The translations under genes were made by a program, and so were the position numbers. From Candidatus Dojkabacteria bacterium (lineage in GTDB: Bacteria > Patescibacteria > Dojkabacteria > SC72), in the NCBI GenBank assembly GCA_023229785.1, contig JALNYV010000002.1, positions 111,350 through 175,349 of the forward strand: DNA of 64,000 nt. The letters are read 5' to 3'. The number at the start of each line of letters is the position of its first letter. Position 1 is the stretch's first letter. Under the pieces are notes generated by a model. That model made no database searches. It saw only the letters and a list, made by a program, of their open reading frames with translations, and had not been told where the DNA came from. Below, piece after piece: positions 52,561 through 60,519 of this stretch.

Positions 52561-53106
52561 TTATACCACACCGTCAGCTACAGATTCCCACCATTGATAT
52601 GATAATGTTACTGTAAACTCTTCAATTTGATCATTTGCACCCCAATCAACATCAATTTGTGATACATCTGTTGGGAATAAACCAATGAACTTATATTTCT
52701 TTAGAGTATTTCCTGTTTTACCATACTGAATAACTTCACCATCAACTGTATAACCAATTGGAGGTAATGCTATAGGTGTTCTAATGTTGAGGTTGTGACT
52801 ATTGATTCCGTTAAGCCATCGCTCAAATGCATTACGAACTACGAAATCTTCATCATTGATAACTGTAATTACCCAATCTGTGAAAGTTCTATTACCAGCG
52901 AACTTTAACTCACGACCAAAGTAATTTACAGGTACTGCATTTACTGTAGAAGCTGGTAATTGAGCAGTCTTCGCCATGAAAGTTAATTTTGTTTGTGCAT
53001 TTCCAGGTGCTGAGAAACCTGGAAATGGCATAGATACTTCAAATAGGTTAGGACGAGCACCATCACCTACCATTTGTGATCTAAAGTCATTTACTGAAAA
53101 AGCCAT
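52561..53106 (-). CDS. 19: Tail tube protein (gp19)
   Basis: 181 residues (T4 163). Stacks into the inner tail tube. MAFSVNDFRSQMVGDGARPN, then LFEVSMPFPGFSAPG, and the segment VNYFGRELKFAGNRTFTDWV are the recognisable tube-fold strands. TAGGAGAAA ribosome site. An HNH gene separates it from the sheath gene, which in T4 is directly adjacent. Confidence 0.94.
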   Translation of the reverse strand: MAFSVNDFRSQMVGDGARPNLFEVSMPFPGFSAPGNAQTKLTFMAKTAQLPASTVNAVPVNYFGRELKFAGNRTFTDWVITVINDEDFVVRNAFERWLNGINSHNLNIRTPIALPPIGYTVDGEVIQYGKTGNTLKKYKFIGLFPTDVSQIDVDWGANDQIEEFTVTLSYQWWESVADGVV

Positions 53107-53133
53107 CTGTTTCTCCTATATATTTTTTATTGT

Positions 53134-53706
53134 TTATGCCCATTTACTTCTATTTTCTTCCCAAGATATAATCTGTAAATTTGATATATCTGAAATTTCT
53201 TTGGGAGATATATCATTATCAAATCCAAATTTAATAGATTTTATATGGTCTAATTGATATCCATTTTCTTTTCCACATATTGCTCTCTGTAATAGAAAAG
53301 GATTTATTATATCAATATTATCTTTATATATTTTTTCTGTTAATCTTCTAACATTATAAGCATATATCTTAAAATCTTCTTTATTTGGATTCCATCTTGG
53401 ATGATTAATACCACATCTTTCTTTTGTTGCTTTGTTAATGTTTGTTCTATTCATTTTTTTACCAACATGTAATCTCGAACATTTATAACAATATATTATT
53501 TCTTTATTATAAACTAATTGATACTGTCTTTTAAATGATGAGCCACAAACATCACATAAACAATCAACTTTCTTTTGGCTATTAGGAAGTAAATGTTTTG
53601 TATATATTTCTAATTCTTGTCCTTGTTTAATATCTTCATAACCAAGAGACTTATAATAAGCCCCTTGGTTAGATATCTTAACAATAATTTTTTCACTAAT
53701 TATCAT
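53134..53706 (-). CDS. HNH homing endonuclease (free-standing)
   Basis: 190 residues. Two zinc pairs (CDVCG, CYKCS at about 51-54 and 73-76) lie in an N-terminal DNA-binding part. HNH-type core QLDHIKSIKFGFDNDIS, then ISNLQIISWEENRSKWA, completes the nuclease. CGINHPRWNPNKEDF resembles the linker of phage homing nucleases. Its base composition is visibly more A/T-rich than its neighbours (many runs such as ttatttttt), consistent with a mobile origin. It sits between sheath and tube genes without breaking either. Confidence 0.82.
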   Translation of the reverse strand: MIISEKIIVKISNQGAYYKSLGYEDIKQGQELEIYTKHLLPNSQKKVDCLCDVCGSSFKRQYQLVYNKEIIYCYKCSRLHVGKKMNRTNINKATKERCGINHPRWNPNKEDFKIYAYNVRRLTEKIYKDNIDIINPFLLQRAICGKENGYQLDHIKSIKFGFDNDISPKEISDISNLQIISWEENRSKWA

Positions 53707-53709
53707 TTA

Positions 53710-55386
53710 TTACCAACGCCCAACAACCTCATCGAAACTAACCCCACTACGAACTGCAACGAAATTTAATTGTATAAAATTTATACTTCTTGCAGGCTTA
53801 ATGTAAATGTCACCAATAAATTCATTACGATCAATAACTTCACCAGTGTTGTTGGTATCATCACATATTACTCTAAAGTCTGTAATACCACGTCTACCTT
53901 GAACGTCTCTAAGGAAAGGTTCAACCATAGAAACAAACTGTGCTCTGGTAAACTGATCGTTAAATTCAAACAATGAGTATCTAGAAGCTTTTGCAATAGC
54001 TTTCTCTAAAACAATGAACAATCTACGAACATTAATTCTATCAAAAGCAGATGGTTTAGCTTGAAGAGTTTTATCACCGAAAAGAACTGTCCCTTCACCT
54101 TGGAATGTAACTACTGGATTAACTCCATTAACATATAGGTCATCTCTATCTGTCTTATTTGGATTCCAAGCAGTCTTAATTACGTTCTTAATGATCCCTC
54201 TATTTAAACCACCTGGAGAGAACCAAGGATCACGCTCTTGATCTGTACGAGCACATAAGCCAGCTATATCTCCGTTTAAAGGTATCCATCGATAAACATC
54301 ATTATATTTGTCATATTGATACTTCCAGTTACTATCTAATACTGCATAAGAAGTTGATGTAAGAGTATTCCTAAAAGCAACTATATCTGTAACCTCAGAT
54401 CCAGCGTTATCAACAACATCTGATTTCTCTGGAGATACGAATACAACACAATCTTTACGACTCTCTGCAATTGATATGAGACTTTCTATAATTGTTTCAT
54501 CAGCAGGTCCAGTTAACATTAAAGATATGTCAACAGTCTCAGCGTTACTAAACATGTCATAAGATGATATTAGATTACCTGATGATATATTACCATCAGC
54601 CCCACCTGAAAGAGATACTGTTACATTAGACGTTAATCCAGTATATGCTATATCAGATGCATTAATTCCCCAGCTACCAGCACCATCTAATGGGTGTTCC
54701 ATCCAATGAATATATTTTGATTTTGATTCAATAACATTCTTATAGTAGCTAGAATTACCACTCTCATCTCTTGCATCACTTGCTTTAGATGTGAATGCAT
54801 ACTTCTCTAGTACAGATCCTCTAACTCCTGTAAATCTACCATCTTCATCGATTACAATTATATGCAACTCATCATCAGAACCACCTTTATTAGAAACGAA
54901 GTCAGATGTATTTGGAGCTGATTGGAACTCTGTTTTATATGTCCATGTATTATAAGAACTACTATCAGCTATAGAAACTTTTAGAGAGTTACCCATATCT
55001 CCAGGATAACGAGCAGCAAACTCACCAAATCCTGTTGACCCTACTGAAAAGTTATTCTCCCAATCATCATCATTCTTAATAAGAACTTGAGCATCTACGT
55101 TAGCTGTTGCGGTAAATGTACTGACAATATTAGCAGATCTAATAGTTTTTAAGTTATTTGCGTATGATAAAAAGTTAGCAGCAGTGAACCAGTATTCATA
55201 GTTATTAATATCAGGTTTTCCAAATCTATCAACTAGACGTAGTTCATCAGATATAGTTACGACTTGATCAACTGGACCCCACGCAAACTTTCCAGCAAAT
55301 GCGCCAATTGAAGTGGCGACTGATGGGACAATTGTAGTCAGATCAGACTCTGTTACATTGATTCCCGGTGATAGCTGAAATGCCAT
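53710..55386 (-). CDS. 18: Tail sheath protein (gp18)
   Basis: 558 residues (T4 659). Contractile sheath subunit. MAFQLSPGINVTESDLTTIV, then VPSVATSIGAFAGKFAWGPV, is the standard N-terminal strand. GPADETIIESLISIAESRKD and, near the end, DRINVRRLFIVLEKAIAKAS are conserved in gp18. A strong AAGGAGG site precedes it, and a late promoter lies at 55435-55442. The shorter length reflects fewer external domains, as in other aquatic T4-likes. Confidence 0.95.
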   Translation of the reverse strand: MAFQLSPGINVTESDLTTIVPSVATSIGAFAGKFAWGPVDQVVTISDELRLVDRFGKPDINNYEYWFTAANFLSYANNLKTIRSANIVSTFTATANVDAQVLIKNDDDWENNFSVGSTGFGEFAARYPGDMGNSLKVSIADSSSYNTWTYKTEFQSAPNTSDFVSNKGGSDDELHIIVIDEDGRFTGVRGSVLEKYAFTSKASDARDESGNSSYYKNVIESKSKYIHWMEHPLDGAGSWGINASDIAYTGLTSNVTVSLSGGADGNISSGNLISSYDMFSNAETVDISLMLTGPADETIIESLISIAESRKDCVVFVSPEKSDVVDNAGSEVTDIVAFRNTLTSTSYAVLDSNWKYQYDKYNDVYRWIPLNGDIAGLCARTDQERDPWFSPGGLNRGIIKNVIKTAWNPNKTDRDDLYVNGVNPVVTFQGEGTVLFGDKTLQAKPSAFDRINVRRLFIVLEKAIAKASRYSLFEFNDQFTRAQFVSMVEPFLRDVQGRRGITDFRVICDDTNNTGEVIDRNEFIGDIYIKPARSINFIQLNFVAVRSGVSFDEVVGRW

Positions 55387-55434
55387 TGGATTCCTCCTTA
55401 ATTTAAGTATTTAATTAGTGTAATCTTTATATTC

Positions 55435-55442
55435 TATTTATA
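55435..55442 (-). promoter_or_regulatory. T4-type late promoter (TATAAATA)
   Basis: Exact octamer on the minus strand, 48 bases before gp18 and straight after the gp17 stop. It gives the abundant sheath protein its own late start. Confidence 0.78.
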
Positions 55443-55445
55443 AAT

Positions 55446-57071
55446 TCATAAGTTTGATGCACCTGCTACCATCCACACATCTCCGTTATCTATAATAACT
55501 TCATCATCTAAACCATCATCTAAGAAACCAACTGGTGATATACTCTCTTCCATCAACATATTCTGTTCTTCTAGCATTACTTTACGAATGTCTATATTAG
55601 TTGAGTCTTTAAAATATGATTGAGAAGTTAACCATGCAAATAAAACTAATCCCATTACAAGATCATCATTATTACCTTCCTCTGCTGCATAAGAGTCTCT
55701 GGTACGAACAAAAGAATTTAATTCAGCTATAGTATCAAAATCATCAATGATTAACTTATCATTTTCAATAATAGTCTTTAGGTTTGCACAACCTATTTTT
55801 TTAACTGATTTTGTTGTCTTGATTCCTATACTTGTTGACCTCTTGAATCCAGCCGAAATAGTAGTACCTTTAATATGATGCTGTTCTAACTTGTATATAT
55901 TATCATACTCTAAGTCGTAATGAAGTATGTCTATAACCTGTTGACCTACGTTGTTAGTTTCAACCAATATAAAGGCTTCATTATACCTCATACCTATAGA
56001 GTATATAATAGTGGGAAAGAATAATAGAGGTATTTGATTACTTCTATATTTAGCAACCTGACGGTATGGTGTATAAGTTACATCTATTACATTAATCGTA
56101 GAGTAATCAAGACCAACACCCTCAGAGCAATCTACTGTAGCAATATACAGATGATCCTTTACGGGACTCTCATATATATCCAAATCATCTTCAGATAATA
56201 TTGGGTTATGGAAAGCTAACGATCTAAGTTTAGCACCTGATACTAGAGTAGCTGAAGAACCTATGAATTCTGTTTCAAATTCTTGTCTGAATTGTTCTTC
56301 AGATGTATTTCTTATTGTTTCTTCTCTCCATGCAGCATCACGTCCAGGAACTTGACTCCAATGAACTTCTTGAGGAACATATAAGGATCTCTTCTCTACA
56401 GCATCGATCCACATCTTGTAGAATAGGTTAAGACCATTTGGTGTCGATACTATAATTACCTTTGTTGTCTTACCAGAACTAATAACGGGATACGTTGATT
56501 GGAAAAACTCTAGAGCCATATTATGTTGAACGAATGCAAACTCGTCTAACATGATAAGATTGAAAGAACCACCACGAACACCGGCAGCAGATGTAGCGTA
56601 AGCAAACACCTTAGATCCATTTTCTAACTCTATATTACCCTTATTCCATGTAATGATTCCTTGTTGTAACCATTTAGGTAAAAACTCATAGGATCTCTGA
56701 AGTCTACTTAATTGCTCTCTAGCTAATGAACCTTTATTAGCTAAAATAGCAACAACGTATTCAGCATTAAATAATACAGACCAAAGGATAAAAGCGATTG
56801 TTGTTACTGATTTACCTGTTTGTCTTGGATACTTAACTATATTGAATCTATTATCTTGAAATGAATAAACTAATTCTTCTTGAAAATCCCACATATCAAA
56901 TGGAATTAATCCTAGATCAACGTTAACTATCTTTACATATTTTCTAATGAAGTATACAGGGTCTTCAACACATTTAGATAATTCTTGTGCTTGTTCCTTA
57001 GTATATTGTATCTCCTCACCGACACGTTTTAGATTTACATTTCCACCATAACCATCATTTTCATTAGCCAT
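55446..57071 (-). CDS. 17: Terminase large subunit (gp17)
   Basis: 541 residues. ATP-driven DNA packaging motor and headful nuclease. VKYPRQTGKSVTTIAFIL carries Walker A at about 82-88, LIMLDEFAFVQHN is Walker B, and IATVDCSEGVGLDYS opens the RNase-H-like nuclease with its first Asp. The start at 57071 is chosen since TAATG overlaps the Dps stop and MANENDGYGGNVNLKRVG is the family N-terminus; a Met at 57098 is possible. T4 gp17 is 610 residues. Confidence 0.95.
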   Translation of the reverse strand: MANENDGYGGNVNLKRVGEEIQYTKEQAQELSKCVEDPVYFIRKYVKIVNVDLGLIPFDMWDFQEELVYSFQDNRFNIVKYPRQTGKSVTTIAFILWSVLFNAEYVVAILANKGSLAREQLSRLQRSYEFLPKWLQQGIITWNKGNIELENGSKVFAYATSAAGVRGGSFNLIMLDEFAFVQHNMALEFFQSTYPVISSGKTTKVIIVSTPNGLNLFYKMWIDAVEKRSLYVPQEVHWSQVPGRDAAWREETIRNTSEEQFRQEFETEFIGSSATLVSGAKLRSLAFHNPILSEDDLDIYESPVKDHLYIATVDCSEGVGLDYSTINVIDVTYTPYRQVAKYRSNQIPLLFFPTIIYSIGMRYNEAFILVETNNVGQQVIDILHYDLEYDNIYKLEQHHIKGTTISAGFKRSTSIGIKTTKSVKKIGCANLKTIIENDKLIIDDFDTIAELNSFVRTRDSYAAEEGNNDDLVMGLVLFAWLTSQSYFKDSTNIDIRKVMLEEQNMLMEESISPVGFLDDGLDDEVIIDNGDVWMVAGASNL

Positions 57072-57505
57072 TATTTTATTATACTTTTTAGCATCCAATT
57101 ATGTTTTTCGTGAACTTCTAATCTACCCGCTAAGAAGTTAATTAGCCCTTGTTTATTTAATTTCTCAGCAAACTTTAATGATAAAGATAATGTGTTTATA
57201 ACTTTTTCATTATCACTTAAAAGATCTCTACACATCTCTATTGGTTGTGGAATATTTACTGATTCTTGAAGTTCTGTAATCTCTAAGAATCTTTTCATTG
57301 ATCCTGGAACATATGAACCAAGCATTCTTAACTGTTCGGCTAAAGGGTCTACAGCTCCATGAAGTTCCTCATAAAGTCCACCGAAGAAATTATGGAATTC
57401 AGAAAAATTGATTCCTTCAACATTCCAGTGATAGTTGTGAGATTTTAGATACATTGTGAAAGTATCTGCTAACGACTTCTTCATTAATTCTATTAAAGTT
57501 TCCAT
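57071..57505 (-). CDS. Dps-like ferritin (ferroxidase residues intact)
   Basis: 144 residues. SHNYHWNVEGINFSEFHNFF, then AVDPLAEQLRMLG, gives the inter-subunit ferroxidase set His26, His38, Asp53 and Glu57, with the same spacing (12 and 27) as in bacterial Dps proteins. EVHEKHNWMLKS closes the last helix. Dps dodecamers bind iron and use hydrogen peroxide, protecting DNA. It is locked into the terminase operon by TAATG overlaps on both sides, so it is probably made late together with the packaging motor. Not present in T4. Confidence 0.88.
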   Translation of the reverse strand: METLIELMKKSLADTFTMYLKSHNYHWNVEGINFSEFHNFFGGLYEELHGAVDPLAEQLRMLGSYVPGSMKRFLEITELQESVNIPQPIEMCRDLLSDNEKVINTLSLSLKFAEKLNKQGLINFLAGRLEVHEKHNWMLKSIIK

Positions 57506-57927
57506 TAATCCTCCTTGGCTTGCTTAATTAATTTTATCAATTCTGTAGTAGATCCAGTGAACACTACAGCTTTATCAACATTTATATTTTGTTGTTTATA
57601 CTCTTTTGGTGACAGATCTCTTTTCTTTTTCTGAAGATCTATTAAGTCTTTATTAAGTTCAGACATATTCTTCATTAATGTAGCAACAACCTCAAAGGCT
57701 CTCGGTGATTGCGTTTCTTTCGCTACAATAAGAAGTTGATCCATAGCCTGATTCCCTTTTTTTAGTAAGTTTTTAATATTACCTCTAGCGAAAGAAACAT
57801 CCTCATCAACTACATCAACTACATCAATATCAGATACTAAAACTTCTGAGTCTACTTGGATATCTTGAACTTGATTGATTTGTTCTATATCCAATATTTC
57901 TGATAGGTTTTCATTTAATTTATTCAT
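57505..57927 (-). CDS. 16: Terminase small subunit (gp16)
   Basis: 140 residues. Recognises DNA for packaging and stimulates the gp17 ATPase. The middle has DEDVSFARGNIKNLLKKGNQ, then VAKETQSPRAFEVVATLMKN, which is the gp16 coiled-coil and helical core. The C-terminal VFTGSTTELIKLIK resembles other aquatic T4-like versions. T4 gp16 is 164 residues. ATGA overlap with gp15. Confidence 0.88.
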   Translation of the reverse strand: MNKLNENLSEILDIEQINQVQDIQVDSEVLVSDIDVVDVVDEDVSFARGNIKNLLKKGNQAMDQLLIVAKETQSPRAFEVVATLMKNMSELNKDLIDLQKKKRDLSPKEYKQQNINVDKAVVFTGSTTELIKLIKQAKED

Positions 57928-58676
57928 TTATTCTCTGTTATAGTCTCAGTAAAACCAAAATCATCTTCAGGTGATGCATCTAAAGGATTAGGAACAACGT
58001 TAATATTTACTAAAGGTGTTAGAGCAGTATTAGGTTGAACCGCCATGTTAACATTAACTTCTCTAATAATCTCTGATGATTTTATTGGTGGGAATATATA
58101 ACCTTTAGCAGTAAAAGTTAAATCCCAAGTTATTAATCTAGTTTCATCAAGACTACCTTCATAAGTATCATTTGATGTTACAGTTTTAAGAATAATAGGA
58201 ACATCATACTTCTTATCCATTGTATTGATGAAGTCTATAGTTACTGTAAAGTCAGGAGTAAAGAACGGTAGAATCTGTTCTAATATCTGAGTACCATCTT
58301 CAGTGTTTCTAACAAAGATCGATAGAGAAAACTCAAAGTTAAACGGAACAGGAACATATTGAGATATTACAGTACCATTGGAACTTTTAAAGTTTCTTAT
58401 TGTTGTTGCTTGTTTTCTAGTTTGATCATAAGCAATACTATCAAGATTAAATGAAAGTCTTGGTACAACAGTTGATATAGATTTAGTTAAATTAGGATCA
58501 GACATTAACCTAACTATATATTTTTCTTTTGGACCATATATTAAAGGAACTTTAAATCTTTCTTTAGGTGTCCCATCTGTAGAGAAACGAACAAGTTCCA
58601 AATCATTAAATAGTGTACCAAAAGTTACAACTACTTTTCTAATTGAGCGATGATAAAAATGGTCATTACCTAACAT
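57924..58676 (-). CDS. 15: Tail sheath terminator (gp15)
   Basis: 250 residues (T4 272). Caps the contractile tail at the neck. MLGNDHFYHRSIRKVVVTFG, then LFNDLELVRF, and VPLIYGPKEKYIVRLMSDPN are the standard gp15 openers. It overlaps gp14 by TAATG. The tail end is acidic (DASPEDDFGFTET). Confidence 0.92.
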   Translation of the reverse strand: MLGNDHFYHRSIRKVVVTFGTLFNDLELVRFSTDGTPKERFKVPLIYGPKEKYIVRLMSDPNLTKSISTVVPRLSFNLDSIAYDQTRKQATTIRNFKSSNGTVISQYVPVPFNFEFSLSIFVRNTEDGTQILEQILPFFTPDFTVTIDFINTMDKKYDVPIILKTVTSNDTYEGSLDETRLITWDLTFTAKGYIFPPIKSSEIIREVNVNMAVQPNTALTPLVNINVVPNPLDASPEDDFGFTETITENK

Positions 58677-59557
58677 TAACTTTCACCAAATGGATTTTTT
58701 TCTGTCCAATCTAATATAATATCAGACTCTAACTCTATTCTATTATTATCAATTATATCCTCGAATGTATTGTTCATAGTTGCAGTATCAGAAGCAATGA
58801 TAACATTAGCTGATGCTCCAGAAGTTACTCCATATATATACTCATCTTGAAATATACCTCTAGTTCTATACACATCAATAGAAGTATTTGGAGTGAAGTT
58901 GTGAACTAATGCATCAACTGTTCTAGCTCCATACGATGTCCCTTGATATATCACTTCATCAACTAAGAATTTACCAGTAACATTACTTAGAGTTATCCTC
59001 ACTTTAGGATACTCATCTCTAATTTGTTCATCTATTTCTTTAATTCCTGTTTGAATAATTTCATTTGAGAATACATATTGCTTCATCTTTAGAGAAAATA
59101 CATAAACATTACCACCACGACCTCTACCTAAAGTGTAAAACATAGCTTGATCATTTTCATGTTCAACGAATGTAATCTCAAAGAAGTTCTGCACTAATGG
59201 TATATATATCAAGTCACCCTCATTAGGTCTTATCTGAGGTACAGTAGAAAGAAATCTTCTACGAGATACCAATAAATTTACATCATCTCTAATTTCTAAT
59301 CCAAATTTAGACATAAAATCACCTTCACCAGACATTCCAGTGACATTCTCAAGATACATCTCTATAGGATACGCTACAGTATATTGCTTTAACTGATCCT
59401 CACCATATAGATAATCAAAGTTGTCCTGAGAAGATCTAGGCATATAAAAGATATCCATACCATGAATCTTTAGAGATTCAATTACAAGGTCTTCTATTAG
59501 AAGTTGCTCTTGTGTTATATTTTTAGGAAATAAATTAAAATAGTTGTTAGTTGCCAT
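58676..59557 (-). CDS. 14: Neck protein (gp14)
   Basis: 293 residues (T4 256). Completes the head-neck joint. MATNNYFNLFPKNITQEQLL, then IEDLVIESLKIHGMDIFYMP, is diagnostic for gp14. The middle has LIYIPLVQNFFEITFVEHEN. A C-terminal insert with ITSGAS-type loops (GVTSGASANVIIASD) accounts for extra length. Two bases after gp13. Confidence 0.92.
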   Translation of the reverse strand: MATNNYFNLFPKNITQEQLLIEDLVIESLKIHGMDIFYMPRSSQDNFDYLYGEDQLKQYTVAYPIEMYLENVTGMSGEGDFMSKFGLEIRDDVNLLVSRRRFLSTVPQIRPNEGDLIYIPLVQNFFEITFVEHENDQAMFYTLGRGRGGNVYVFSLKMKQYVFSNEIIQTGIKEIDEQIRDEYPKVRITLSNVTGKFLVDEVIYQGTSYGARTVDALVHNFTPNTSIDVYRTRGIFQDEYIYGVTSGASANVIIASDTATMNNTFEDIIDNNRIELESDIILDWTEKNPFGES

Positions 59558-59559
59558 AA

Positions 59560-60519
59560 TTATCCTACAAAAATTTCATTTGGTAATACATTGTAGATTT
59601 GCATTTCTTCTTCAATCTTATCAATCTCTAACTGAGCTTCTTGCATTATTCTAGGACCATCAAGAGTTACACCACCAGGAAGTTGAACACCAGCAAATTT
59701 ACTTAGGTTAGTACCCCACTGATATTTAATCTTAGCCGTTGCGTATTGTTTCAAGAATCTATCATTCCAGACATCAGAGATTCCTTCTTTAGACATAGTA
59801 ACATTTACTAGAGGTGTTATAGGAGCCTTATAGAACGTCATATAGCTATCACCAGCAATCCTATTAACCTGAACGTCTTCTCCAGTTGATAGATGGATAA
59901 CATCTCCCTCTACGAGTTCTTGAGTAAATTTAGTTCCAGTTCCATCGACCATTACATTAGCAGAACTGTTACTTGTTATAGTTCCAGAGAGTGTTACATT
60001 ATCAGGTGCTAGACTCCTATAACATTCCATGATACAGTAAGTCCCTACATGTGCATCACTTTCCCAGTTAATGTCTAGATATAGTTTATTTAAATGTCTA
60101 TTGAATCTGAATTGAGGAGTTCCTGAGAATAGAAGGTTGAGAGTTCTAATATGTTGCATAGTGATCTCATATGAGACATAAGATACACTGGTAAAATCAT
60201 ACAGATCATGTAGACGCAATTGATATCTTAGGTCAAACATATTCATAGAAGCACTAGAATCATCCCAAGGAAAAACTTGAGTAACAGATATAATAGCGTC
60301 AGGACAGTAAATCCATCGACGGTCAATATCTTCTTGAGTGAATTGATGTTTCATGTAAATTTTTTCATTACCATCGTAGTGATAGTCTTGATAAAACTGT
60401 AAAGCATCATCTATACGATCCTGAACTTGGTCTTCATCAACGTTAATATCGATAACAGGCCATCCTAAACGCTTTAGACAATATTCTGTGAACTGCTTTC
60501 TTGTAGTTGGTTTAGCCAT
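59560..60519 (-). CDS. 13: Neck protein (gp13)
   Basis: 319 residues (T4 309). Binds the portal after packaging. RKQFTEYCLKRLGWPVIDIN, then VDEDQVQDRIDDALQFYQDY, is the recognisable N-terminus in aquatic T4-likes. A 60-residue insert around 175-235 (TITSNSSANVMVDGTGTKFT) resembles the extra loop of gp14. The start overlaps the fibre stop by eight bases. Confidence 0.88.
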   Translation of the reverse strand: MAKPTTRKQFTEYCLKRLGWPVIDINVDEDQVQDRIDDALQFYQDYHYDGNEKIYMKHQFTQEDIDRRWIYCPDAIISVTQVFPWDDSSASMNMFDLRYQLRLHDLYDFTSVSYVSYEITMQHIRTLNLLFSGTPQFRFNRHLNKLYLDINWESDAHVGTYCIMECYRSLAPDNVTLSGTITSNSSANVMVDGTGTKFTQELVEGDVIHLSTGEDVQVNRIAGDSYMTFYKAPITPLVNVTMSKEGISDVWNDRFLKQYATAKIKYQWGTNLSKFAGVQLPGGVTLDGPRIMQEAQLEIDKIEEEMQIYNVLPNEIFVG

